Shown here: positions 52,392-63,082 of the stretch, piece after piece
Layout of the letters: each line of letters starts with the position of its first letter
Position numbering within the stretch: position 1 is the stretch's first letter
Source: Marchantia polymorpha subsp. ruderalis
Taxonomy: Eukaryota > Streptophyta > Marchantiopsida > Marchantiales > Marchantiaceae
Assembly (NCBI GenBank): GCA_037833965.1
Contig: AP031357.1
Span: 3,182,001 to 3,246,000 of the forward strand
Direction of reading: 5' to 3'
DNA length: 64,000 nt
Notes under the pieces: model-generated
What the model was told of the DNA's origin: nothing
What the model saw: only the letters and a program-made list of their open reading frames with translations
The model's database searches: none
Program-made: the position numbers and the translations under genes

Positions 52392-52399
52392 TATAAAAA
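52392..52399 (+). promoter_or_regulatory. TATA box, possible upstream promoter of the 53092 gene
   Basis: CTATAAAAAGGCCC is a textbook plant TATA context. If used for the gene at 53092, the leader would be about 670 nt. A leader intron from AAAG/GTAATT (near 52578) to ACTTGCAG (near 53026) could shorten it. A weaker TATAATA (52979-52985) is the simpler alternative. Confidence 0.5.
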
Positions 52400-52978
52400 G
52401 GCCCACTGTGCAACTCGTTTATGTTCCAGCTCTGTCTGCACTTATGAGAAATTTATGAGAGCAAACTCGCAGTCGCAATCAAGGACACACGCATTTGTCC
52501 ACATTTCATGACTCTGATTCTGTCTGCAGCTGTAGCTTCATCTTGCATGCTACAAACTGAATTACCTTCACATCCCCAAAGGTAATTATAAACTTGAGCG
52601 AGCTCGAAGGGGAGAATCTTTGTGTGGGGACCAGACGCTATAAGGAGATGGTGATTAGTAACTGACTAAAAACTGGGTCTCGTCAGGCTGCCAGATTTGG
52701 TATCTCACTGTCTCCAAACTATTTTCGAAGAAATGCGTTTCGAAGTTGCAGTAACGAGACACCGGAGAACTCTTGAGTGAGTCCAAAACTGTTTAAGCTT
52801 TGCTTGAAATTTTGGCCGCGCGAGCGAGACTGATCACTGGTCACCTTGTACTTACAGCTCGACGCTTGTCAGAGAAATCTCGAGTTCGTGCACCTGATCT
52901 ATGGGCATGAGATCTGGCCCAGGCAGATAGCGTGATCCAGTGACAAGGGCATGCAGACGACAGAGAGTGTTGTGCGAG

Positions 52979-52985
52979 TATAATA
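52979..52985 (+). promoter_or_regulatory. TATA-like box close to the 53092 gene
   Basis: GTATAATAGAG is about 110 bp upstream of the start codon, giving a leader of roughly 80 nt without splicing. Which of this and the 52392 box is used cannot be told from sequence. Confidence 0.45.
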
Positions 52986-53091
52986 GAGCACGGGGCACAT
53001 CTGTCTCTCCACACATCGACTTGCAGCGAGCCTGGAGAGTGGGTGGGGGGTGGGGTTTCTGCGAGTCTCGTCCGAATCACCGGCCACCGAA

Positions 53092-53757
53092 ATGGCCTCG
53101 AGGACGATGGGTTGCGTGCAGCTTTTTGTTCTGATCTTTCTGGCATCGGCCGTGTTGAGTGCAGCGTTCCCGAAGGAGAAGAAGGAGAAGCCAGGACTTC
53201 CCAAGTACGAGGCTCCGGAGCACAAGAAACCAGCTTTCGAAAAGCCGAGGCACGAACACCCGAAAGCTGAAACTCCCAAGTACGAAGTTCCGAAATTCGA
53301 TTTGCCCAAGCACGAGAAGGAGAAGGTGAAGAAGCCCGTGTTCGGGTTCCCGAAATTCGACTTGAAGAAGCCGAAGCACGAGAAGCCGGGATACAAAAAG
53401 CGAAAACCGGAGCACCCGAAATTCGAGCTTCCCAAACACGAAGCGCCCGAGTACAAGAAGCCAGAGTACAAGAAGCCGAAGTTCGAGGTTCCGAAGCACG
53501 AGAAGCCGAAATTCGTCGTGCCGAAATTCGAGAAGCCGAAGTACAAGAAACCCGAGTTCGATCTACCCAAGTTCGAAGTCCCGAAATTTGAGCTGCCGAA
53601 GCACGAGAAGCCAGGCCACAAGAAATGGAAAGCCGACCACCCCAAGTTCGACTTCCCCAAAGTGGATGTGCCCAAATACGAGCACCCGAAATTTGACCTT
53701 CCCAAACCCGAGGTCCCCAAATACGAGCACCCCGGCTACGACAAGCCCAAGCACTAG
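53092..53757 (+). CDS. Secreted Lys/Pro-rich repetitive wall-type protein (221 aa)
   Basis: The ATG at 53092 (ACCGAAATGG context) opens a signal peptide, with a basic start, a hydrophobic core LFVLIFLASAVL and cleavage likely after SAA near residue 25. The rest is a repeat of short blocks such as PKYEVPKFDLPKHEK, PKFEVPKFELPKHEKP and PKYEHP: Pro-Lys, an aromatic or His residue, Glu/Asp, then a hydrophobic or Lys, with Pro-Lys recurring about every five residues. There is no Cys and no other domain. Strong charge and Tyr/His content suit an extracellular protein that binds or cross-links wall polymers. It belongs with repetitive proline-rich cell wall proteins in style; exact family unknown. 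A GTG-started extension to 53050 is possible but would bury the signal peptide. Confidence 0.85.
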   Translation: MASRTMGCVQLFVLIFLASAVLSAAFPKEKKEKPGLPKYEAPEHKKPAFEKPRHEHPKAETPKYEVPKFDLPKHEKEKVKKPVFGFPKFDLKKPKHEKPGYKKRKPEHPKFELPKHEAPEYKKPEYKKPKFEVPKHEKPKFVVPKFEKPKYKKPEFDLPKFEVPKFELPKHEKPGHKKWKADHPKFDFPKVDVPKYEHPKFDLPKPEVPKYEHPGYDKPKH

Positions 53758-56265
53758 AGAGCCACACAACAACATGACAGCTGCTACTTCAAGAGGTTAT
53801 GACTTTCCCGAGCGCTTGGAGGTCTCAGCATGCAATTAGCACTTACCGTCAAATCTGTGTCCGGCAGCAGTCATTTTGATGGTGTACTTCGTCACTGCAG
53901 GTTGACGCCTTTGAAGAAGGTGGGGACGAAGGACACCAAAGTCCCAGTACTGTAGTGAAAGCTTCACATTTAGACTCGACTACTGTATTTTAGTGGAAGC
54001 CTCGTTCGGAGTTGAACGTCGTCCTTCATCAGATCAGACGGTAGCAGATGTCTGTAGTTCGGAGCATCTCAAAGTATATAAATTTTTCCTCTCGGTCCAT
54101 GTACTCTACATTTAATCCATTTTCTTAAATACGGTGTCATTTATTAGCCACTGCCGTGATATGCAGCCTCGTCTCTTGTTGTGGGTGGTGACTTTGCCAA
54201 GTTTTTCCCGTCTTCCATGCGTCGGAGCTTTCCTTTCTGTGTAACAAATATGTAAGTGATTTTCTAATCTACCGACGCGAAATTTGCACAAGGTGCAGCA
54301 AGACGTGCATATCCCACTGACAGTATATGTCTCTATGATGTCATTCTACTAAAATGATGAAGATAATAAAACACTGTGAAAAAGATTACTGTAAAAGTCT
54401 TCTCCATCGATAAAAATAAAATAAAAAATAAATAAAGAATATATAAAAATATATCACAGTGAATGAAAAAGAAAATATTGAAAGAAAAAGACACTGTAAA
54501 ACTTATTGTATGAATATGAACATTAAATACTTTGGAAAAATTATACAATTGAACATGTACACTTGCAATAATATATGTTACACTGTTTATTATAAAATTT
54601 GTCTATTCCAAAAAAGCCAATTGCTACTTTGACATTTATATAATGGAAATGTAAACTCTCCTACTTTACCCCCTCAGCCTCTACACTAAATCGAATCCGC
54701 CTTCTAAATAAATATGGGAAAAAATTGAAGATACTACTGCCAATAGCCTCCATACGAAGTCTGACCAAACACGACATTTTCAGGCTTAAACACCTCTCGT
54801 TTATATTTTGGTGGAAATATTATGGCATTCATGATATTATTGTGGTCGAAGTCATACATCAGCTTGGTCACGTCAGTATGTACATGTTAATATATAGGTG
54901 AAAAATATAGCGCTGAGTGGTGGTGAAGAGTGTAGTAAGACTGGTGATGGACCCTCGAGTAGGCCAGTGACGAGTATGTATGTATATGGTGGCATGCAAA
55001 TATTATTCATGCCACCAGCATGAGCAGGATTCCAACCACAATTTATCCAGAGCTGTATGCACTCCTGCGTGACTTCGGGCCCGGATGGTGACGATGGGGC
55101 TAGCGCAATCCATGATTGACCTAGAGCTCATTTGGAATATTTGTGTATAAGCTCAATCTTTTCGTATAAGGTGTAAGATCAGTATAAGATCACTCTCAGT
55201 CTGAGCGTGAGCTTATTCTCTACCATTCTCAGATTTCGAGGATCCTCCCCGGTGTCTGGCGGCAGCCCACAGCTGTATTTTGACGAAAAAATGTCAACTG
55301 GGGATAAGACAGAGACACGCGAATAACTTGCTTCCGTGCTGTTCTCGATTTTTTCCTCATCCACAGGCGATTTGAGTGACAGGTCAACTGTTCTGACGCC
55401 ATTGTCAGGTGTTTGAAAAACCGATGTTCGAATATCATGGTCTGACGAGTTCGTCTACGAATAAATCAATGAGTTTATTTCAAGTCCACGAAAAGCGGGA
55501 AGGGTGATGGGACACAAGAGCAATTTCAGCAAAACCCCAGAGATTCATCTACTTGAACACGAAGATCACGACCAGATGTACGAACCAAGAGGTAGTAATT
55601 TTGTTTCAAACTTTCAACAAACCAGGGTTACTCTACTTCATTATTCAATGGGAAGAACTTACTGCCCCTCAACAGTTAACCTGTGGTCGAGCCCGATCGC
55701 AATGTATCACCTCACAAAGCATCACCTCACATGTAATGCGCACAGTCATACCAGCTGATCGTCGATCATGCTTCAAATCTGACCAGAACATTTGAAAGTT
55801 GAGACTCTTAATAGACTGATGATGAATCATTTTCTAGGTTTTATTTGCAAATTAGATCTATTACAGTGTTTGTTGTTCCTTCCTGTAATATTCGTGTTTC
55901 ACTTCGACGAGTTTTGTTCAATTGAAGATGATGTACAAGGAGTTGCAGTGAATGAGTTTGCAGATTTGGCCCTTGCTGCATTTACAATAACCTCAGAATG
56001 CCCTTATAGCTTATACTCCATTCCCCTTGCACTTGTTTCCATTTCTCGAAACCTAAAACTAAGGATTTATGTTTCTAACTAAATGTTAGCATGAATTTGC
56101 TTTCACAGAATGCTTGCATAGAGACTGAGAAAGGTCCACTTCTTGCAAGCAATGATGAATTTGTACTGTAAGTCCATAGTGCTTGTTAAGTAGAAAAGAG
56201 TTGGAAGAACTCAACAGGTGATGGTTTTTCATCCACATGGGTAATGTAACGTGAATGTAACTTGA
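53758..56265. other. 3' flank of the 53092 gene and intergenic DNA
   Basis: The first few hundred bases probably include the transcript's 3' end; no single polyadenylation site stands out. Around 54330-54620 the DNA is AT-rich. Short frames at 55504-56082 (plus strand, up to 96 codons) show no domain or signal peptide and are not called. Confidence 0.5.
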
Positions 56266-56297
56266 TTTATTGCATGGCGTTAACGCCATGCAATAAA
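56266..56297. repeat. Perfect 32-bp palindrome with AATAAA in both directions
   Basis: TTTATTGCATGGCGTT followed by its exact complement AACGCCATGCAATAAA, centred between 56281 and 56282 with no loop. Each half ends in AATAAA on its own strand, so the site could form a cruciform or hairpin and offer a polyadenylation hexamer to transcripts from either side. Confidence 0.9.
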
Positions 56298-56690
56298 ATA
56301 AGTACTGATGAATGTCAAAATCTATAAATTATCTGAGTTGAAAGCTTCTCTAAATTATATTTAGCAGAAATGGCCTTTTTAGTGAAATAAACTTAAAAAC
56401 TCATTACTGGTTAGCATTGACTGTTAACTTGGTATTGCAGCTTCTTAAAGCACATCCTTCACTATAGTATACATTCTGTTTTCCGCAGCTCTCCCATATT
56501 CCCTTTCAGAATATCATTTGGTCTATCATCATATAGACGACCAAAACTATATCCCAAATAAAATCTTGCATTTTTTACTGGTTGTATACACAGAGTCAAA
56601 ATATTATCAAATGAGCGGATAAAAGAAAACACCAAAAAAAGTTGACCAAAACTTGGCTCTGGGCCTAGCCTCCAAAGTTTTTTGCAATAT

Positions 56691-56757
56691 TGAAAACCTG
56701 GCTTCCTCTAGGAAATTTGAAGATAAAGGATAAAAATATAATGTGGATTGGTTTCTA
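56691..56757 (+). repeat. 67-bp inverted repeat, left copy
   Basis: Exact reverse complement of 60113-60179, running from TGAAAACCTGGCTTCC to GATTGGTTTCTA. The copies are 3.36 kb apart and enclose the LTP-like gene. Flanking bases differ immediately on both sides. Confidence 0.9.
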
Positions 56758-59323
56758 GGCCAAATTCTACTAGAGAATTGCATAAGTTTCTCTATCTTCG
56801 GTTTTGAATAAAGTAAAATTAGAATATCTGGTAAAGGTATGATTTCTGAACATATGTATTCAGTGCATTGTGTCGACTTAAATTAGATACTGGAAGCAAA
56901 TTGCAAAGTAAAAAAATGCTCCTCAGTGCGAACCTTGATATCATTCTTGTATTTGTTTCAGCTCTCCTGACCAAGTTAGCTTAATGATTCTTTACAAGAG
57001 ACTGTGGAACGGTTATACCGTATCAGTCATACCTGAGGGATGTGTCACTAGCACTTAATACTACGTGCCAAAATGTGCTTTATCCTGGCAATTTTTTACA
57101 TTATCTCTGTGATTGGAAGTCCCCACTTCAGAAACTCAGGTCTCTCCTGGAAATGCTACACACTCCCTTCCTTTACCTTGTAGCGTTCCCGTACTTTTGG
57201 ACCTACTTGTATCCAGCCAGGTCGTAAACGTTACTAGATGGATGGGATACTTGGAAGTAAGTTGACATCAACACTATGCTTTTTACTCGATTTCAAGAAA
57301 AAACTCTTTACTCCTTGACTTTTATTTTATATAGATATACAGACACGTACGTGTGTCTTCATCAAAATTTTCGTTATTTCATGCCATACTTGAACCTCTC
57401 CTTCGTAATTCTCGAGTGTTAGTTGCGTAGTCCAAGATCAGGTCATAACAACAGCCACTTGTATGGTCATAATATTCACCCCTACCGTGGAACAAAATGT
57501 TAGGAATGTTTCTTTGTAGAAAAAATTGGCCGGCGTCTATTTCATTTCCATTTGGCGGAACTGGCTAATGAGAGCCATGTATGATGAACTCAGGTAGGGG
57601 TGGAATTAAATGCTGATGATTGTATGTACTATGAACGTAGGCAGTGGTGAATTCTGATGCAAGTGAAGGGTATGTCATATGAGTTAGCCCATGGTGGATC
57701 TAGTAATGTAATGATGAGTAATGAGGTGTATTCAGTAAGAAATTAGGAAGTGATAACATCTGAAGGCAGTGAGGTTTATGAAAACTGAACTGAGAATGTT
57801 TTGGAGTCTGGTGCTAATGAATAAAGAGAAAGAGCACAGTGAAGTACCAAGGCAAAATCCATCCTAGCTCCAGGTTTTGGCCAAACACTGGCAAAATCTG
57901 ACTAAAAAATGTTTGAGGAAAGATGTATCGTTTCAGCGATGACTTTGAATTATGGAATACGTAGATTTATCACAGCTGAACAGTGCGATGTCCGGTTCTG
58001 CCCTCAAATCTCTATTTTATGAACGCCCTCACTTGGAAAAACGAAGGAATCTGAGAGATAATTTGCACACCATGCATCACCATCTGTCAGTGTAGTTGAT
58101 GCACCTATATTAATGTCTTTTATATTATTGTTGGAGCTTTTCTTTGTGGTGTCTTTTATTCCATGGCCTTTTAATGTTTTCAGGCTTGCACCTCAATACA
58201 ATATGCAAATTCAACAGTCTTGAATGAAAAGTCAACAATTTCTTTACTTCATAAAATATCAATAGAACTGATTGGCATAAAACTGAAGCGGCAACTGAGA
58301 GTTTCTCCTTGTTATTAAGCTCTTTTTGTTTTCTACTTAGCTCGTCCGATATCAAGTTCTTTTCAGATTATGCTCTGGTAAAATGTTTTTCAGCAGATCT
58401 GTTTCATGTTCGCAGGAGGTTATAACACGAGATAGAATGATGCATTTGAAGGTCCATTTAGACGGAAAGGCTGATTGACTGCGACTTGATTTTCGCATTA
58501 TTTCTGACTCTTCAAGAAGCAGTTTATGTGGGCTGTAGGTAATGCCAAAATCATTTTCTTCCTGTTGTTCCAAGCATCGACCGCTCTAAAATTTTAACTT
58601 TCCTGAAAATTTATGCCAAATGATGCTCAATTCATTCAACATGACGTTAACAACTTATGAAAAAATAGTTTCAGAAGGACATCTTTATAGATCGTAATTG
58701 TAGTCTTTATCTCCTACTACAGCCATATAACTAGGCGCTGGTTTGACTCACTTGACTATTGGAAGATTTGGGGCAACTTTTCCAACAGTGAAGATTGAGC
58801 AATCAAGATGTTATTACCATGTCTCAGTGTCCAAGAATACCAGCTAGGTGTGAATAGCTGAAGGTCAGACGATTGCACTTTGAAACTGCGCATGAAGACG
58901 AGAAGACAGGCAAGCAGATCCCCTAGACCTGAGTTTGATCGAAAACTTCTGGTGTGTAAGGTGGATTCTTCCTGGCTGTACGCAATCGTCACAAACAATT
59001 TTGGTCATCAACTTCATCATCGAGAGTAAACCAACCAGATACCCCGAATGTAATCAGTGACACTTATGAACTACCGGACTGCAAACTTCTCCTCAGGTAG
59101 TCCAGATCAGAGTGTTGAAGATAAGACGATGCATGAGACTGGAGTCACAAGTTCCGAGTAGAGAGAGAAATGAAGGTGCACACCTAATTAAGAGGAACAG
59201 ATGAATATTACGATATTCTGATAACGAACGATTTTTGGTTCTCTTTGCCTGAAGCAGAATCTCAGAGACGCAAAACGATGGGATTCACTTACCCTTTGCT
59301 CCAGGGCTTGAAAATTAAATACG
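56758..59323. other. Intergenic DNA, nothing recognised
   Basis: No frame above about 80 codons, no repeat landmark and no transposon end seen between the left inverted-repeat copy and the LTP-like gene. Confidence 0.5.
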
Positions 59324-59668
59324 TCAGAAGGGGCAATTGAGGCCTCTTTCATTTTCAGCGCAGTTCATGAACAGCGAGTCCCATTTAGGAAACGTCACGT
59401 TTCCAGATTTTTCCCAGATCCTCTGACAGATGCAAATGTCTTGAACATCGTACATAGCGCCTAATGCATAGCAGCATTTAGCAGATCCTACACCTGTATT
59501 GACTTCAGATTCGTTACACTTCGCCAGCATCTCGTCAATGTATTCATCCGGAGTGTCACACTGTGGTGGATAATCCTCCTGATCTTGTGCATGTGCATAC
59601 AGCACGGAAAAAACTGCTACTGCAACTATCAGATTGAACCCAAGGCTAGAGTACGAGAATCTGGCCAT
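59324..59668 (-). CDS. Lipid-transfer-type eight-cysteine secreted protein (114 aa)
   Basis: The ATG at 59668 opens a signal peptide (core NLIVAVAVFSVLYA, cleavage probably after HA near residue 27). The mature part has the eight-cysteine plan of plant LTP/2S-albumin/hydrophobin-like proteins: C37-X13-C51-X13-C65C66-X12-C79-X-C81-X21-C103-X8-C112. The CC and CXC pairs are the diagnostic features. Two N-glycosylation sequons are present (N52-E-S, N90-V-T). In the family the four disulfides form a helical bundle around a lipid-binding cavity, and the protein acts in the apoplast. The residue between the CXC cysteines is Ile, hydrophobic as in many type-2-like members. The mature chain is short, with no C-terminal GPI-type hydrophobic tail. 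It appears intronless. Neighbouring genes give no functional hint. Confidence 0.85.
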   Translation of the reverse strand: MARFSYSSLGFNLIVAVAVFSVLYAHAQDQEDYPPQCDTPDEYIDEMLAKCNESEVNTGVGSAKCCYALGAMYDVQDICICQRIWEKSGNVTFPKWDSLFMNCAENERGLNCPF

Positions 59669-59742
59669 CTTCGACTGATTGGAAAGGTAATGTCTGCAAA
59701 CTTGAGAGGTGAGGAGATGCTGAGAAATATGATTCCTGTGCG

Positions 59743-59750
59743 AATTTATA
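59743..59750 (-). promoter_or_regulatory. TATA box of the LTP-like gene
   Basis: On the minus strand CTATAAATTCG lies about 75 bp upstream of the ATG, predicting a transcript start near 59715 and a leader of roughly 45 nt. Confidence 0.6.
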
Positions 59751-60112
59751 GTTTGAGGGGAAAAGATTTTTGTCTGCAGTGGCAGGAGAGTCCAGATAAT
59801 TTCGTGTGAGAATATGCGTTCTGCCTTGGGCGACAGTCCATGTCAGAATCCTCCACGTTTGTGACAAGTTTGATTCACGTGGAAGGGCAGGAACGCTTCT
59901 AGCCCTGAGAGAGTAGCAGGCGATTATGTATCGTTGACTTCTACCCTTCTTGAACTCACACAGGTTTCTACAGTGTTGTTTCGAGTCTCGAGTTGTCTAT
60001 TTGTGATATTTGATGATCTGAGTCAAAGCTCAAGAAATAAGAGCATGTTTAAAGCACTGAGAATTTCCGTATAATGACAATTGTATACAATTTACAATGA
60101 CAATTTTTGGTG

Positions 60113-60179
60113 TAGAAACCAATCCACATTATATTTTTATCCTTTATCTTCAAATTTCCTAGAGGAAGCCAGGTTTTCA
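60113..60179 (-). repeat. 67-bp inverted repeat, right copy
   Basis: Partner of 56691-56757. On the plus strand it begins TAGAAACCAATCCACATTAT. Downstream, at 60181-60196, TTCCACACTCGTGGAA is itself a short inverted repeat not shared with the left copy. Confidence 0.9.
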
Positions 60180-60196
60180 TTCCACACTCGTGGAAT

Positions 60197-63069
60197 GTGC
60201 CACAATTTGAAGCTAAGGACCGGAAAGGAAGACACCTTCGTGTTAGGGTCATTAAGTTTTTTGAAAGTCTAACCTTACTGCTTGAAGCAAGACAACATCC
60301 GTTCTCCAGATCGCTAAACAGATCAACTGTCTGCGTACGGAAATTGACCTCAAAATTCATTTCGTCTCAGCCTACAAGAATCATTCCTTTGGGGAATAAT
60401 TCTTCTAATTTTAGTCCAGTTTGGTGCTAAATCAGTTGAAACACTAATATAAACCATATTAATAGCTGATCTTACTCTCACCATATTACTTAGCTGAAGT
60501 CTCAACTAGAAGACTTTTGAAAGTACGTGCTGGTACTGTAGTAAAGCAATCGCACGCTCGATATGGACGTGTAAGCTGCTAAACCTCTCAAGAGTAGGCG
60601 TAGAAAAATCTAGTTACTCTAGCATGCAAAGGTGACCGATTTGCCACTTTAAGTTGGATCTGATCATTCAGGTCACGATCTGCAAGGTTTCCAAGTGAGA
60701 CAGCACGTTGCACGCCAGAGTCAGTACGGTAATTATCCAGCACCATAAGCAATATGTAATGTGGCAAACAGAGTTAGCAATACCTTTGTTCACCAGTTTG
60801 GATTTCCTCATATTCTTCAGACATAACGGTGAAGGCCGTGAGCGACCGATCCAAATCTTTACTTGGTAGCTTGCTGATATGAATCAGATGTGCAGCTTGT
60901 GGAAACTGTCACTTCAGAATTATTTGGTTTCTTGTACCTGCTTGTATTCCGAGATATGCTTCTGAAGAGACCCGCCACCTTATGATCTGAGTGATATCCA
61001 CTATTTATAAATCATAGGCCACGTTACCCACTGACAATCTAAATATACCAGTTTTCAAGTGGGGTGATTCGCTTTCATTCTCTTGAGATTCTCTTCAGGA
61101 TCTGATCTCCCTGCTTTTGTCAAGCTCAGGAATTATGAGCCTCAGACTTCTGAAATCACCATACCGAAGTCAACTTTGGGTAAGAACATAAATGAAGAGA
61201 TGATTCTGAACAGTTACGCAGCCATGTAATGATTCCGATATCAAGAGTACAAAAATAAATTAAGGTTGTATTCCGGAACAAAACGTGCTAATTGTACCAG
61301 TGAAAGAAAGTGTGCAAACTGACCTTGTAGTAATATCGAGACCACTACGTGCGGTGTTCTACAGAAATTCCATATGTGTCTTTCTGGTCGATGATACTGA
61401 TGGCGAAACGAGGGGCTCAGCTGACGATGGTTTCAGAAATATGCTATTTCAGTACTTGCTACCAACATACCATGAGCCAGACATGACAAGAAGTCTCGAG
61501 ACAGACCTCGTGCACATTACCCACAAACTATTCATCTCCCTGCTAGATATTCAGCTCGTCCTCAATTAACATCTGCATGAAAACATGGACGTTGACCCGT
61601 GACAACAAGACACTGATGCAGCCGCCGACTGAGTACACAATGAGTGCTGCCGCCTTTCCCAGAGAAAGCTGCATTGCCAGACTTCATCAAACTTGGCATG
61701 CATTTCCGGTCATGGTTCAGTCAAACGTGAATATTTGTCACAGACGGAGACAAATGGTTACGACTAGTCAGATTTACGACAGGTTGGCCTGCGCAGCCCT
61801 GCCAAGAGGCGACACAAGATCAGGCAGATTTGTCATTCTATTCGAGACGATTGCTATATATCCGGTATAACAAGTCAGGGGTACGGCGAGTTAACCACAA
61901 ACAAATTGACTTGCAGATCGATGGGACAGTCGCGCATTCTGATCTCAGTTTATAGAGAGAATAGATCACAGCAGCAGTCTTCATCCATCTCGAGTTAGAA
62001 ACGAGTCTCACAAGTTTGTCTATCACTTGAAGAGTTGGGACGCAGATTGGCATACAGAGTCCAAAACATCCTCTCTTCTGCTGCACAAATTAAAAAATCC
62101 GTCAGAGCTCACGGAAAATTTAGATGCCAAGGCAGACCTATGAGATGCACACAACGCGTCTCTTCTCTCCTCTCACAGCTTCCTCGAGAGAGCCATTCTT
62201 CGACTGCACGTCCGATCTTTAACCCTTAATCTCGACATGCCTTTCCATTTTATGTATCCACGGCCTCCTGGCACTTAATCGCCTGCAATTCGATCTTCCG
62301 TGCCATTTCCGCTGATCATGAGACTCAGCGCTCATATCGTGAAGAGTGCTTGAGAATGCTATTGAAAAGGTCCAGGTTTCATTACAACTGAGCGTCGTTT
62401 GCTTACAGGTCAAAGGCATCAGCAGCCCAAGTCGAGGCCGGCCATGCTCGGCAAAAGAACTGGAAATGAAAAAAAATTGCGTTCCGATTATTTCCGATCG
62501 CGATGGGATCGGACTGCGTTGCGGATGGAGACCAGATCCCCCAGGCTCGGGTGGATCCCAAGGACTATGGATTCTTTCTTCATTGACAGCGATGGCCACT
62601 GGCGTCGCACATGTGCAGTATTACTTGTTACACGTTCATGTGAAACAGATAGAGATCTAGCGGAAGTAGCGAAGAGTCGGAGACTAATATTTTTTTACAG
62701 CTTCAGGGCCAAGCTTCAGTTCAAGCCTCGAGTTTCATGTTCCAACCTCTCAACTCTCTGCCCCGGCATCAACGAAATATTCTGCTCGGGTGAGTGCTCT
62801 GCTCTGTTCCATCCCCCACCGAAACTGAGCCAAAACAGCACGGACTCCATGCCTAGTTCTATTTCAAGGTGCTTCAGATTGTTGGTCTGTGTTCATCAAG
62901 CGGAATCGAATTGTTAAGACTTGAATGTATCTTTCGACGAGTACCTGTTTCTATTTGTGAGCATTGGAAACGGATTAGGCGCATTATCTGCGAACGGATC
63001 GTGCTCTGGTGATGGGGATTTTCCGTCGACATTAATCGAAGATGGATCGGAGGTAACCCGGAGTTCTAT
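60197..63069. other. Intergenic DNA, no supported gene
   Basis: Several plus-strand frames of 77-172 codons exist (60197-60430, 61285-61569, 62399-62917) but none shows a domain, signal peptide or consistent coding character. Confidence 0.5.
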
Positions 63070-63082
63070 CCCCCCCCCCCCC
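63070..63082 (+). repeat. C homopolymer, 13 nt
   Basis: Run of 13 C between TTCTAT and GGAAGT. Length may be unreliable in sequencing. Confidence 0.9.

Noticed and set aside
52841-53767. Long minus-strand open frames (up to 308 codons) opposite the Lys/Pro protein gene
   Set aside because: They are antisense shadows of a compositionally biased repeat, rich in Ser/Gly/Phe/Leu, without start context, signal peptide or domain.
60197-60430. A 77-codon plus-strand frame next to the 67-bp inverted repeat
   Set aside because: It starts mid-sequence without context and matches no known protein; a gene call is not justified.
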